Shown here one piece after another: positions 44,216-56,490 of a stretch of 64,000 bases of DNA; position 1 is the stretch's first letter; every line of letters starts with the position of its first letter. The position numbers were made by a program, and so were the translations under genes. The notes under the pieces are model-generated. The model worked only from the letters and a program-made list of their open reading frames with translations, was not told the origin of the DNA and did not search any database. Location: NCBI GenBank assembly GCA_016584305.1, contig JACEEZ010007182.1, positions 260,001 to 324,000 of the forward strand, in the 5' to 3' direction. This stretch comes from Chionoecetes opilio (taxonomy: Eukaryota; Arthropoda; Malacostraca; Decapoda; Majidae).

Positions 44216-44909
44216 GTTTGCCCATTCCCCTTCCCCACAAAAAAATTTGGGGGACCTGGGGGAATGCGAGTTTTTTTTTTTGGCGGGCTACAAATATCGC
44301 CAACCACAAAATTTTTTGATTTAGGGGTGTTGAAAAAATTCCCTATCTAGTAAAAATTATTGGATTTCTTCTGAGCCCCCGGACGTTGAACCTGACGACC
44401 CACAGAATGATGACCAAAGTGTCGAAAACCCCCTTCCCGCTAGGGGTTAGCAGATTTTTGGGTTAGGGTAGGTTAGGTTAGTTTATTGGGGTTTATTTAG
44501 GTTGGTTGGGTTAATTTTTGGAGGCAAATTTCCCCGATCAAGAAAATTCCCAATATAATTAATTTTACTAGATCTGGGGAATTTTTCCCCTTACACAACT
44601 CTTGAATTACGATTTCCGTCATAATTTTTTCCTCACCCAAAAACAACGCATTCCCCGGTCCCCAAACTTTTTTGGGGGGAAGGGGGAGAGTATAGCAAAC
44701 ACTAAAAATTTTACACAAATGTTTCCTGTTACAATAGGTGCTTTATGTAATGGAGATGTTTTTTTTTCCGGAAACCCATATTTAAAAAATAAAAATTTAA
44801 AAATTTTTCATCCCGAATTTTATGATCGCCGTTGCATTAAAAACACTAAATTTCCCCATAAAAAAAAGCACTAAAATTTTGGCCCGGGGAAAAAATTTGT
44901 CGGGGTCTC
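44216..44909. other. homopolymer-rich stretch with TTAGG-like and foldback traces
   Basis: TTAGCAGATTTTTGGGTTAG at 44447 and TTACAATAGGTGCTTTATG at 44729 recall the cores and arms of the foldback elements at 14.3-16.8 kb. CGCATTCCCCGGTCCCCAAA at 44647 is a rough inverse of 44222-44262. This looks like a third, badly preserved foldback with telomere-like core. Confidence 0.45.
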
Positions 44910-46130
44910 AGATAATAGGGCAGAGCGTGGCTCCTTGTGCACTGTCACCCTGTTGCGGTGCTGAGGTCACAGTCACCCCGGCTGCCCCCCCCGGGCACTG
45001 CCCCGGGCTCGCTCCGGCATCCCCGGGTTTCCCCGCAGGACCCCCCGTCGCGTTTTTGGCGGGAGTCTTGCGGGTGGAGGCTGTGGGGGGGCCGCATGAG
45101 GGGCCCCGGAGCAGCAGTTCAGTCTGCCTCAGGGTGGGGGGCACAGGTGGATGGAAAGAATCACGGGAGCAGGCAGCTAGGCCAAGGGACACAGTGACGA
45201 AGTGTCAGCATGTGACAAAACATTAAATGCAAGAGCCCGCTTGAGCAACAGTTCTTGACACACAGTGGGGTTAAGACCTGAAAGTTTTTGAGTGGGAAAA
45301 GATTCTAAAAATGACCTCACCAAACACACCCTGACACCAGTGGTTTTGAATTTTGAATGTTTTTGAGTGTGGGAAAGGTTTCTACAAAAGGTGACCTCAC
45401 CAACACACCCTGAACACATTGTGTTAAGAATTATGAAGTTTAGATGTGGGAAAAAATTCACTAAAAAAATAACCTCACCAAACACCCCTGACACACTGTG
45501 GGGTTTAAAAATTATGAATTTTTAAGGGGGGAAAAGATTTGCTAGAAAAAGTGACCTCACCCAAAAACACCCCGACACCAGTGGGTTAAGAATTATGAAG
45601 TTTAGAGTGTGGGAAAAAATTTGCTAGAAAGAGTGACCCTCACCACACACACCCTGACCACAGTGGTGTTTTAAGAATTTTAATGTTTAGAGTGTGGGAA
45701 AGGTTTACTAAAAGAGTACCTCACCAAACACACCCGCACCAAAATGGTGTTAAGAATATGAATGTTTTAGAGTGGGGAAAAGATCACTCAAAAAAGTAAA
45801 CCCCACCACACACACCGACACACGTGGTTAAGAATTTTGAATGTTTAGAGTGTGGGGAAAAAATTTACTACAATGGGGTTTCCCCAACACACCACCCTGA
45901 CACACAGTGGGGATAAAATTTTAATGTTTAAGTGTAGGAAAATTTACTACAAAGATTTACCCACCCGACATACCCTGACACACAGTGGGGGTTAAAAATT
46001 TGAAGTTAGAGTTGGGAAAAAAATTCACTCAAAAAAGTCCCTCACCGAACACACCCGACACACATGGTTTAAGAATCAAGAATGCCTAAGTGTGGGAAAA
46101 GGTTTTATACCCTTCACAAATCCCCCAAAA
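44910..46130 (+). pseudogene. Cys2His2 zinc-finger protein exon, ~11-12 fingers, frame broken
   Basis: A GC-rich coding-like lead (44910-45190, ...QAARPRDTVTKCQ) runs into tandem ~81-84-bp units. Each encodes one Kruppel-type finger. The consensus is YECLECGKRFTRKSDLTKH, then TLTHSGVKN: C-x2-C-x12-H-x3-H with an 'HSGVKNYE' linker in place of HTGEKPYE. Unit starts lie near 45193, 45287, 45354, 45436, 45514, 45596, 45681, 45760, 45841, 45921, 45999 and 46080. Nearly every unit has a 1-2-base indel, often in an A or G run, so no long frame survives. This is either a decayed zinc-finger gene or an error-rich stretch of assembly. Confidence 0.8.
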
Positions 46131-47048
46131 ACCCCCTTTAGACACCGGGGTTGCGGAGTTCAAGTGTATATTTGTACAATTTTTTCAAGACAAAGCCTGA
46201 TATTGCCCCCACATGAAGATCCATTTTTAGGTGGTGTGTTTTGTGGACAATTGGTTTACCCGGCTGTGGGAGTGTGTCCTGTGTGCTGGGTGGGTGGTGG
46301 CAGGTGTTACATGTGTGGTGGCAGCCGTGCCCTTTGTTCTGTGAGGGATAAAGGCCCCGCAGTTTGTTGGGGTTGGGAGTGCAGGTGGACTTTTTAAAAA
46401 TGTATCCCGGGGTTTTAAAAAAGGGTTTTTCTGCTGATTGCCCTTAAAAAACAGTCTTTTTCCCCGATAATTTTAGTCCTATTTTTTCAGGGCACATATA
46501 TGTTATCGATAACCTTTCTCGTCTCTTCATCATTGGCAGCCGCAGAAAAGTGATGAAAAAACTGCATTAAAAAACAAGTCCCAAAATTTTCTACAAATAT
46601 ACAAGACGATGCGACAAAATTTAAAAAAAACGGGCTATAAAAATTTACACCTGTGTCTATTTCATGCAGGTTTTTTCCAAAAATGCAAAGTATCCCGGAA
46701 AAATAAACATGGGAAATAGGTGAAAATTCCCCCAAATAGAAGGAATTAATACAATAAGTGGGGAAAATTTGCCTAAAAAAGGGGAGCTAGTGTCATTATG
46801 GGAATGGGGCAAAAGGAAAATCAAAAAACGATGGAAAAAATTATAGGTAAAGCACCATGATGAATTAATAACATTTGGGGGTTGTTTCACCGAACAAAAG
46901 TAATCATTTTAGGCAAAATAAGGGGGCTCCCAACTTACGTAATTTGGGGTTTGTACTGAACTTGCAATGTACAAAAGTTAGTCCACATTACTCTTGTCAA
47001 TACTGAACACTGCACACCACCACTGTCAAAAGAACAAAATTACACTAC
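46131..47048. other. gene-free stretch after the zinc-finger array
   Basis: AT-rich with many inflated homopolymers. The frame at 46092-46397 starts in the last finger remnant. Nothing else recognised. Confidence 0.4.
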
Positions 47049-47285
47049 AGCTTATAGCCCAATATTATTTCAACAGTACCTATTTTGTATCAGCTTAAAT
47101 GGTCTATACAGCTTATACCCAATATTACTCAACAGTGCCTATATTGTATCAGCTTAAATGGTCTATACAGCTTATAGCCCAATATTACTCAACAGTGCCT
47201 ATATTGTATCAGCTTAAATGGTCTATTCAGCTTATAGCCCAATATTACTCAACAGTGCCTATATTGTATCAGCTTAAATGGTCTA
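47049..47285 (+). repeat. 60-bp tandem array, 4 units
   Basis: CAGCTTATAGCCCAATATTA, CTCAACAGTGCCTATATTGT and ATCAGCTTAAATGGTCTATA make up a 60-bp unit. Units 2-4 are nearly identical. Because 60 is a multiple of 3 it reads as a repeated peptide, but no gene is implied. Confidence 0.92.
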
Positions 47286-47594
47286 TGTTGCTTGGGGTTT
47301 GCAGTGATTAACCGGAGTGGTTGAGGGGAGTTTATCCGAAGGAGAAGCCAGCATCTTCCGTAGGGTTTTAATTGTAAAGAACAGAGATATGCGGGCCCAC
47401 CTAACACCAGCAGGGGCCTGGTGTTAGCGTCCGGCTACAGGGCAACGACTAAGTTACATGGAGCGCGGCTCGCAGGGCGCGCTTTTGCCCATGTGTCACA
47501 TACAGTGTTGCAACATAGCATGAATGTGTAGGAATTATTAAGAGGCATGAATATTATGTAGTTGTGACTGTCTGGTTATAGTCGCATATCCACA
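47286..47594 (-). mobile_element. 3' LTR of a Ty3/Gypsy element
   Basis: About 309 bp, TGTTGCTTGGGGTTTGCAGT to GTCGCATATCCACA on the plus strand (TG...CA). On the minus strand it directly follows AAGGGGGAGGGAGG, a polypurine tract used to prime plus-strand synthesis. The 5' LTR is missing, so the boundary at 47286 rests on the TG and the start of the 60-bp array. Confidence 0.65.
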
Positions 47595-47599
47595 CCTCC

Positions 47600-49985
47600 C
47601 TCCCCCTTCACGCTCGTAGCGCTAGTCTCGAGCGGACTCCTTTTCTTTGAGCCTCTTAGAACGGCACGGGTCACAGGGGGGTGAATGAAAGGGGACGTGT
47701 TTTTCCCTCGTCCGAGCAAGGGGACCAGGGACGCGGGGGAGGGTGTCGTCACTAGAGGTTGGGAGGGGTCGGAGGAAACGGCGGTTTCGCCACCAGACGC
47801 GCCCACTGGGAAGACGCACCCGAAGTCCCTGGTCGTGCCGCAGCCCATAAAAAACCCCGACCTTGTCCCAGCGGTGTGATGTCGGGTCCTGGACACGGAC
47901 GGTCTGGCCGACACAGCCTGGGTAGGGGGGGGGCCCATGCTGGTCGTACTGAGCCTTGACCTGCTCAGCACGGGCGACAGCTCGGGCGATCACAGTCCTC
48001 TGTTGGGGGCCTGCCACTCCTCCGAGAAGGATCAGGATGGGCAGGGACACAGGAGCGGAGCGGGTGGCCATAAAGTGTCATCGCAGGGGATCGTCCCGTG
48101 GAGTTAGGAGTGTTGCGAAGCTCCAGGAGACCCCTGTCGAAGTCTAAGCTGTTGATGTTGCCGTTGGGGGCCGTCTTGAGGATGAGGTGTTTCACCAACT
48201 TGACGGCCGCCTCGGCGTGGCCATTAGACTGGGGGTAATGCGACGAAGATACCGCGTGGTGGACACCCCAAGCGCTCCGTGAAGTTCCGGGAAAGGGGCA
48301 GTGCTGGTGAATTGGGACCCGCCGTCAGTCCTGAGGCGGAGCGGGACACCAACTTCCTGGAAGTACCGGCAGAAGAACCGTTGGTGTGCGTGGCGGTAGT
48401 ATCGGCCCCGCAGTTGACGACCACAGGCCACCCGAGAGTCTGTCCGCGATGACCAGGAACGACTTCCCGGCGACGGAGAAAAAGTCTGCAGAGACGGACT
48501 CGAAAGGCCTGGAGAGGTGGTCGTCGCACAGTAGGGGTTTCCTGTTGCTGACTGGGCTGTAGCATCTGGCATGGCTTGCAGGCTTGGACGGTGCTGGTAA
48601 TGTCGGCATCGATACCTGGCCAGAAGACAGTTTCTGTGCCCGGCGCTTCGTGGCTGCGACACCTCGGTGACTCGTGCAGCCGAGCAAGGGTGCGGCGGGG
48701 GTGGGCTGCAGGAACCACAATTCTCTGGGCCATACAGGACCACTCCCCCGTCTGCGTACAAGCAGTCACGGAATTTCCAGTAGGGGAGTAGAGAGCTGTG
48801 CAAGGTTTTACACATTAGGAGGGAATCCTGGGCGTCACGCAGTCCCGTAGGCGGGTGTACACGGGTCTGTCGCTGCTGCGGCTCGGAGTTCCTGGATCGT
48901 CCTATCGGCGTCTTGGTGTGGCGGATTTGAGGTGTGAAGGGTCCTGATCCTGGTTGATGGGCGTTGAGGGACAAAGACGTCCCGAGGTGCGCTGCAACTT
49001 CGGCGCACACCATCTCGTCCTCTGGCGTGGGGCGGCTAACTGGGGCTCGTGACAGGGCATCGGGTTGCAGAGCTGCTTCACAGCTCGCCACACGGCCGTA
49101 AACAGGTAGGGCAAACCTTCTCCTTGAGGCGTTGGAGGCGAGGGTTCTCAACTGCGTCCAGGTGTAGTGGTTAAGAATCGGGATCAGGGGTCGTGGTCCG
49201 TCATCAACGTGAAGCTCTGTAGGCTTATCAAGTAAGGCCTGCACTTCGACATGCCCCAGGCGGCGGCGAGCAGTTCGAGTTCAATGTGGTGTAGCGGGTC
49301 TCGGCGTCAGCGAGGAATCTTGAGCCACCTGAACGAGGGATGTGCATCCTTGGCCATGGTCTTGCAGAAGGGCGTAACCAAGCCCCTAGAGGCGAAAAGG
49401 CATCACTTTGAGAATAACTGGAAGTGCTGGGTCAAAGTGAGCGAGAATCGGCAGTCGAAGCAGGCGCCGTCTTGACACGACTGAAAGCCTCGTCGTGATT
49501 TAGGTTTTCCAGTAAAAGTTCTTTTCGGGCTCATCAGGGGACGGGGTGGCTGGCGGCAGCGGCGATGGCTGGGGTGAACTCTGACAGCTGGTTCACCAGC
49601 CCATGAATGAGCGGGCGTTAGTCAAGTTAGCGGGAGTCGCGAAGTCCCGGATGGCACTGACTATGTCCTCATCCGCGGCCACGCCCTCAGCTGAGAGGTT
49701 ATACCCGCAGAAGCTCACACTAGGCGCGGCAAGCACAAACTTGTCCTTGTTAAGTGTGATCCCGTACTTGCGACATCTAGTGAGCATCTGGTGAATACGT
49801 TGGAGATGCGTGGGGAAGTCGTCGTCCGAAGAGGAGAATGTCGTCAACCACCTTAACGCAGTTATCTACACCCTGCAGGGCCAGGTCGCCGCGGAGACGT
49901 AAGCGTCACCGGTTTGCCAAGAAACCCATGGGACCTCTGCAGTGTTGAAAGCGGCCATATGGGGGTGATAAAGGCGTGGCCGGGC
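47600..49985 (-). pseudogene. Ty3/Gypsy pol remnant (RT end, RNase H, integrase)
   Basis: Minus strand, high to low coordinate. The RT palm tail is VVDDILL-like near 49845 with MLTRCRKYGITLNKDKFVLA and FCGYNLSAEGV (49593-49830). RNase H remains are GPRPLIPILNHYT (49150-49230) and ALSRAPVSRPTPEDE (49020-49060). The integrase zinc/H-H-C-C region is LARLHES...ACKPCQMLQ (48560-48690). The integrase core is ESVSADFFSVAGKSFLVIAD (48440-48510), VPLRLRTDGG.QFTS (48300-48345) and HYPQSNGHAEAAVKLVKH (48195-48250). The C-terminal part NTPNSTGRSPAMTLYGHPLR lies at 48050-48110. Frame changes about ten times. No gag, and 5' truncated at the array beginning near 49985. Confidence 0.85.
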
Positions 49986-50135
49986 AGTTTGCCTATGGAC
50001 AATTTGCCTACGGACAATTTGCCTACCGGACAGTTTTGCCTACGGACAGTTTGCCTACCGGACATTTTGCCTACTGGACAATTTGCCTACAGACACTTTG
50101 CTTACGGACACTTTGCCTACGGACACTTTGCCTCA
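49986..50135 (+). repeat. minisatellite of TTTGCCTACGGACAA units
   Basis: About ten 14-17-bp units with the core CTACGGACA(A/C)TTTGC. Some units have ACCGGACAGTTT. It joins the truncated Gypsy element on the left and the solo LTR on the right. Confidence 0.9.
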
Positions 50136-50142
50136 GTGTTTC

Positions 50143-51812
50143 TGTAATGCCCGTTATTCAGAAGAGATAGGATGGGAATTATTATCATATAATTCCGGTT
50201 ATGTCCCGTAAGCAATTCAATCTTTTAGTTTTCTCGTGTAAGTTTATCTTCTTTCTTCTACCTTTCATTTCTATCTTCCTTCCTCCCTCACTCCCTCCCC
50301 CCCCGACATTCCGCGTGCGAGTCAACATTCGTGGGATACTTATTTCGCGATCAGTGATAACTAATGGATTCAAGACTTTTCATCCTCCCCTCACCCTCCT
50401 ATCAGATCAAGGAACACTCCTAGATTCTTAATGTCCTTCAAAATAGTCACCATAGTGAGAGATCACGTTCACTAAATGGATGTGTTAAGTCGAGTTATTT
50501 GCTAAATTAAAAGTCGACCAAATTTATGGTTCGCCTCCATTACCACACCACTCCAAAAGACGCGTTCGGACACTGGACACGAACTTCAATAACACTTTCC
50601 TCGGTTATTGGATTAAACATATTAAATTCTTCTATATCAAAGTAACAGGACTGTATTATAGGCAGCCCTTTCTTAGGTACACTAGTCTCATTATTTAATT
50701 AGTTATTTCGGGATTATAAGCTCTTCAGGAGAGGCCAAGTTCAGGGTATCCAAACATTCCCCTCTTTTCCCGCATGTCTTGGTTCACCCTAAAGACGGCA
50801 GTCTCTCTCCCACTCCCCGACAGGTAAGACGTACGACGTTCGCTCCTATTCTCCCCCCCCCCCTTTCCTTGTTATAATATTGTTATCTATATTTCCAAAT
50901 ATGGGTACCGATGTTTAGTTTTCACTAACGTAAAGGAGGCCTGCCCCATCCTTATAAGTATTATTAACGGAGTCTCTCTCCCACTCCCCGACAGGCGGAC
51001 ATCTAGGCCTTGACGCAAAGGGCCCGATACATGGTTTTTAGTGAAACACACACAACATTCTTACTCTTATATTCCCCCCTTATATCTTCCATGTAGAATT
51101 ATAAGTATTCAGCGGTATGTTACCAAAGTGAAGGATAATTTATCAATAAGGTTCAGGGAGGGAGGTGTATGCTCACCAGAGCTTACCTTCATCACATGGG
51201 AAGAGCTTCCTGTATCAGAGTGTAGTTTTACTTATATCAGATTAGAGCTTTCCTGTGTTGGGATGGAGAGCTTTCTGATGTTGGATTAACACTTATATGT
51301 TTGTCTGTGATCTCAAACAAGAGACATACTACTTCAGCATGAATAAATAGGATGATGTTTTCAAATAAAGTTCTTGTGTTTATTATAAAAACCCCAGGTG
51401 ATTATTCTGCGTTAGGACAGTAATTCCCCACACTTCCAAAAGAGTCAGCCTTACTCGGTATAATTCCATGTATCAATCACGACTACCAAGATAAATCTAA
51501 TATTAATATTATTCAAACACGCCCAGGGAGTAACCCAGAGAACTACTCGCTTGAGCTGGTGGCAGCACTTCCCCTTAACTCATACCCTTTCCCCTTAACC
51601 TAAACTCCTCCCCCTTCCCCTTAAATTCATCTCCATTTCATTACTCTCCGCAGCGAGAAGTGTTCATACTATAATAACATAGTGAAGTCATAAGACTAGT
51701 TTTCAATTCTCAATTCAAGTTGTAATCAAATGAAAAATCATAATCAATTAATATCATTCAAATAACAAAGGCACCAGGTATAAACTTCTTCATAGGAAGT
51801 TCTGGCAACACA
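50143..51812 (+). mobile_element. diverged solo LTR, inverted relative to the 28.8-kb element
   Basis: Reads TGTAATGCCCGTTATTCAGA to TCTGGCAACACA, which is the 28804-30221 LTR in reverse, with substitutions and indels along its length. At 1670 bp it is about 250 bp longer, partly from a duplicated GTCTCTCTCCCACTCCCCGA (50807 and 50971). No second LTR or interior nearby. Confidence 0.8.
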
Positions 51813-51863
51813 TTTCCATAGGAAAATTTTTCTTTACCTTGGACAGTTATAGTGATAACCCTA

Positions 51864-51963
51864 CCGTAGATAACAGTATAGTCGCCAGCTGCAATAATGT
51901 CGCCAAGCGACAAATATTACGAATTATAGCATCACTACTGATATGTATGTGCCACTGAAGATG
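51864..51963 (+). mobile_element. hairpin MITE fragment
   Basis: CCGTAGATAACAGTATAGTC, TATAGCATCACTACTGATAT and GTGCCACTGAAGAT match the left half of 2334-2569. The right half is missing where the tandem array starts, as at 4760-4875. Confidence 0.6.
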
Positions 51964-51964
51964 A

Positions 51965-52350
51965 TACACAGTAGTTCATACCGCGGACAACTCATACCGG
52001 ACAATTCATACCATGCTAATTCATATCCCGGACAATTCATACCCCGGACAATTCATACTATGGTCAATTCATACCCCGGACAATTCATATCAGACAATTC
52101 ATACCCCGGACAATTCATACCATGCTAATTCATACCCCGGTCAATTCATACACCAATTCATACACCGGACAATTCATATCCCGGACAATTCATACCCCGG
52201 ACAATTCATATCAGACAATTCATACCCCGGACAACTCATACTGGACAATTCATACCATGCTAATTCATACCCCGGTCAATTCATACAACGGACAATTCAT
52301 ATCCCGGACAATTCATACCCCGGACATACCATGCTAATTCATACCCCGGT
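51965..52350 (+). repeat. minisatellite of CCCCGGACAATTCATA units
   Basis: About 23 units of 15-17 bp: ATTCATACCCCGGACA plus variants TTCATATCAGACAA and TTCATACCATGCTAA. A higher-order ~130-bp pattern repeats (CATGCTAATTCATACCCCGG at about 52011, 52110, 52255 and 52330). Confidence 0.9.
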
Positions 52351-52450
52351 CACCGAGTAGTTTACTTATTGGGAATAATGAAATATATTTTTTAATGTTT
52401 ATAAATGATTAATATAGGCCTATGACGTATGGTATATACTTTTTTTGGGC

Positions 52451-52482
<32 letters not shown>

Positions 52483-52727
52483 GCCCTATAATTTTTTCAA
52501 ACATTGTATATGATAGAATAAGCTTGTCCATATGTTAATGTCCATATTGGGGGTTTCAGGTCAGACTGCTGAAAATTGAAAACAATCTGTTTAATAAAAT
52601 GTTTGAATTACTATTATTAAAAAACTAAGCTTCATTGGGGATTGCAAATGGTTGCATTTAGACGGCATTAGTGTGGACTTTATTCAATTAGTGCCCGGTA
52701 TGGGTATGTCAAAAAGTATGAGAGCGG
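52351..52727. other. spacer with poly(T)
   Basis: AT-rich with a ~34-base T run at 52448-52482. Nothing else recognised. Confidence 0.5.
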
Positions 52728-53190
52728 TAACTCTTACAATTTGTATCTATTTTACACTTTGTTACCCTCTATCTCAGTTAATTATTGACGAAGAGAGTTC
52801 ATTTTTACTGGGCATATCATTGACATTATCCACTATATATTTGAAAAGAATGAGCTCTGAGTGGACCTTAGTTTGAAAAATTAAAAAAAATTTTTTTTCT
52901 TATTTTGCATTTTTATGCTCGTCCCATTCACGCACCAAGAAGGATAGAGACTTGAGTTACAGTATACTTTTAGAAAGTAATGCTATTTACCTGCAAATTA
53001 AAATGTTTGAGGAATTCAATGAAAAATATGCTCTCTATAATTGTTCAAAAATGAGCTTAAAATCACTTTTTTGAAGATTTTCAAAGTCTTCCCGTTTCAA
53101 AAGGGATGTTCAATCAGGCATGCAATTCACTCTATATTGTGTAGAATCTAATGCTGCTTGCCATTTGAGTGCCAAAAAAATGAATAAATT
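52728..53190 (+). repeat. left inverted arm of the AT-rich block
   Basis: GCGGTAACTCTTACAATTTG...TTGTGTAGAATCTAATGCTG, with an inverted diverged copy at 58905-59353. The right copy is interrupted exactly after AAATTGTAAGAGT by the Pao LTR. Confidence 0.75.
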
Positions 53191-53219
53191 CAGTTTTCTT
53201 GCAAATACTTAAAATATTT

Positions 53220-54560
53220 TTGGGGGGGTTATACCACTGCAATTATTACTCATATTTAAGTCAATAACACTCAAAGACTAAGTAAGATACGGCAATGAAA
53301 TTCCGTCCTCTATCGCTTTATACTACTGTCTAGAAGCTGTTTAGGTTTCATATATATAGAGTTAAAACTGTTACAATTACAATGCTATAAATATGTACTT
53401 TTACATGGAAGAACTCATGCAAAGGTACCTTTTACGGCACTATTTTTCCTATTCTAAGCTTCATTGAGAAACGGTATATATTTTTTATAGATCATAGATA
53501 AACTATCTTGGCTGAAATAGTGCACGAATGATGTCAGTTTAATAAGAAGAATTTTGAATGGGACAAAAATAAATGTTTTTTACAAATTTAATCACTCATA
53601 TCTTTCTTGTTTATTATGAAAAACAGATACTATTGGGTGGCTGGGCTTATTACTGTCCCCATTATATAGATTAAAAAGAAAAATGAAATGCAACGATTTT
53701 GAACATTTGTGAAAATAATTATCGAAAGGCCATTTTTAAGCTCTTGTAACACAACCATAAACTTCATTTAACAATAATCTACCTATTTTGTACGTACAAT
53801 TATATACATTTTAAAAAGAAAAATATTCAATTTTGTATTCAGAGAAAATTTTCACGAAATAAAAGCCTTGACTTATTGTCGCAGGCAACATTTGAGTAGA
53901 GTATTTTTGGGGGGTAAAAAGGACTGCAATTGTTACCGCTATTTAAGTCACTAAGACTCCAAGAATAATAATGATACAGCAATGAAATCATATCTCCAAT
54001 CACTCTATACTCTTGTCTATATGCTGTTACAATTTCATGTAAATATACTAAAGACTTAAAATTTTAATGCTCTAAATAAGGACTTTTACATGGAACAATT
54101 CAATTAAAAGCACTTTTTGAAGTAGTATATTCCAAAACTAAGCTTCATTGAGAAACGGTATTATTTTTTTATAGATGATAGAGAAACTATCTCTACTGAA
54201 ATCGTGCGCGAATGATGTCAGTTTCAAGAAGAAAAAAAAATTGTAGGAGACACAATAATTTTTTTCGTCATATATAATCACTCATATCTTTTTTGTTTAT
54301 TATTATTAAGAGTTTATATTGGGTTGCTGGGCTTACAACGGCCCTTAGTATATACCCTAAAATGTAAAATGAAATCAAACCATTTTGAAAATCAAAATCA
54401 AAAGGTCATGTTTAAGCTTTTGTAACATAACCATAAAATGCATTTAACAATAATCTACCTACTCCATACGTGAAACGATATGCATTCTACAGAATCCAAC
54501 ATTCAAGTTTGTATTCAGGGAAAACTTGAATGAGATATCAGCTTTGAGTTATTGCCGCTG
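53220..54560 (+). repeat. ~0.68-kb direct repeat, two diverged tandem copies
   Basis: Copy 1 (about 53220-53885) and copy 2 (about 53905-54560) share an ordered set of blocks: ACTGCAATTRTTA; GAAACGGTATATATTTTTTA; AATGATGTCAGTTTMA; ATAATCTACCTA. A third partial copy in the same orientation is at 58370-58780. No frame is conserved, so this is a non-coding repeat. Confidence 0.75.
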
Positions 54561-56289
54561 GCCCAATTTGAAGTCAAAAAATAATATTCTTTGAAAGGCT
54601 CTATCTCCAAAACCAAAAATGATAGAAAGAGTCGCAAGGTGTCATTTAAGCCGAAATATGTCATTCTTGTTACGCTTAGAGCCATTTATATTTTTTGTCA
54701 TTAACTTTTGGTCTTATGGGTGAAAATAGAGCAAATTTGCTTGATTTTGCAACATATTTTAATGTAACTCTAAAACTTATTGACTGATGTTTATCATATT
54801 CATATCAACGACGCATTAGGACGTCCCCCACACCATATGCGAAAATCAGTCTAATCCAAAAAGAAAAGTTACTCAAACACACTTGTGAAAGTTTTGAGAT
54901 TATGTCAATATTCGAAGTCATAAGAGGGGCACGACTATACAATGTCTCGAAGATTTTTTTCTCGACAGGATGTCGCTGGACTTCAATGACACATCATTTT
55001 TAATGGCATTTCCACACCTAGAAAAAAAATTAAAATATTTATTTAAATGCCCCAATTCAGCTCCTAAGTGGAAAAAATATTCTTTTTCAGAAATCATTCA
55101 TAGGTACAAAGTACCCTTTTTTTGATATTCTCTATCTCAGTAACCAATCGTTGTTGAGCGACCCCATTAGTGATTCTTAGATCTTTAAACTATTCGCTCG
55201 GCACCCGTAATGTAATTTTTTTAAACTTTTTATAACTACAAATTTTCAACAGATTTTAATAATATTTCTTTATATGACGTAATAGTATAATATCTCTAAC
55301 ATATGAACAAATCAGACTGATCTGATATATTGCAAGGATGCAGGAGCCATTCAAAAATAAAAATAAAATATTTTTGACATCTAGCACCTTAATATTTGTT
55401 GGATCAATTTGATTTTTCATAATATTATAGATATTGTACTCATATGCCATCTGTGTAAATTTTATTAAATTTAGATAAAAACTAAAAATAGCACACAAAA
55501 ATCCTAAATTTTCTAAAAAAAAATCCTCATCACCCACAAAAATTTTCGTTACTACGTTCCCGACAATATAGCATAATTTCTATAGTTAATTTGCGTTTAG
55601 TGTTTTTTTTTTTTTTTTTTTTTTTTTCTATTTAAAAAAAAAAATCAAAAAATTATAAACATTTTTTTTAACCCAAAAAATCTAAGAAAAATGATCTATA
55701 TAGTCGAGAACGAACCAACGAAACTTTATGTGGGTGATAATGAAAAATAATAAAAAATTGTAGAAAATATTAGCGAGTTTTACAATTTTTAGCCAAATTT
55801 GATTTTGTTTTACAGATGGGGTATTAGTACAGTACCCATCATATATTACAAAATCAAACAGATCCGACAAATATGAAGGGTGCTAGATCAAGTTTTTTGA
55901 AAACTATTGATGCAAAAAAAATCATATAATAACCGATCTACACTAGATTGATATGACGATTATGAAAATAAAAAAATCTTTGCTCATCAACAATTAATTG
56001 GTTTTTGGTATGGACCAAAAAGGTTTTTGTATCAGGATATACCAAACCGGTTTTTGGTACATTTCGGTCGACCCAAACTCGGGTGGCGATCTTCAGGATC
56101 CAAAAAAGTGTCTCCATAGCTTATCTATTACGACATGAGATTAACAACCATAAAAAATCTAAACATATCAACAACAACAACTGTGTGCACAAAAACTACC
56201 CACCACAAATCCTGTACGCGGTACCAACCTTTACCTGCAACCTACCCAACTCACTCACGCAAACTTCACCATCAAAATTATAGACCCTA
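54561..56289. other. AT-rich stretch, nothing recognised
   Basis: Very AT-rich, with poly(T)/(A) runs at 55600-55627. GGTTTTTGGTATGGACC and CCGGTTTTTGGTAC near 55998-56050 are a short direct repeat. The open frames are low-complexity Ile/Phe-rich strings. Confidence 0.5.
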
Positions 56290-56490
56290 TAAATCAAAAA
56301 TAGTGCTTTAATTAAAAATCAGACAAACGTTTTACCAGATACAGGCAAAAACGTATTATAAAATCCTGCATTATCATTATTCATGATTTCCCCAAAAGTG
56401 GATTTCCTTAAATACAAAAAATCCAAATCAAGTTATAGATCATAAAAAATCTAAATAGTCTCACATAGGTTTATTAAAGTAATCGGCAGG
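56290..56490 (+). repeat. 175-bp repeat, isolated unit
   Basis: AATCAGACAAACGTTTTACC through ATAGATCATAAAAAATCTA matches the tandem units at 57755-58340. About 1.25 kb of other sequence separates it from them. Confidence 0.7.

Noticed and set aside
51965..52350. CRISPR-like array
   Set aside because: Units are continuous 15-17-bp tandem copies without unique spacers, in a eukaryotic setting.
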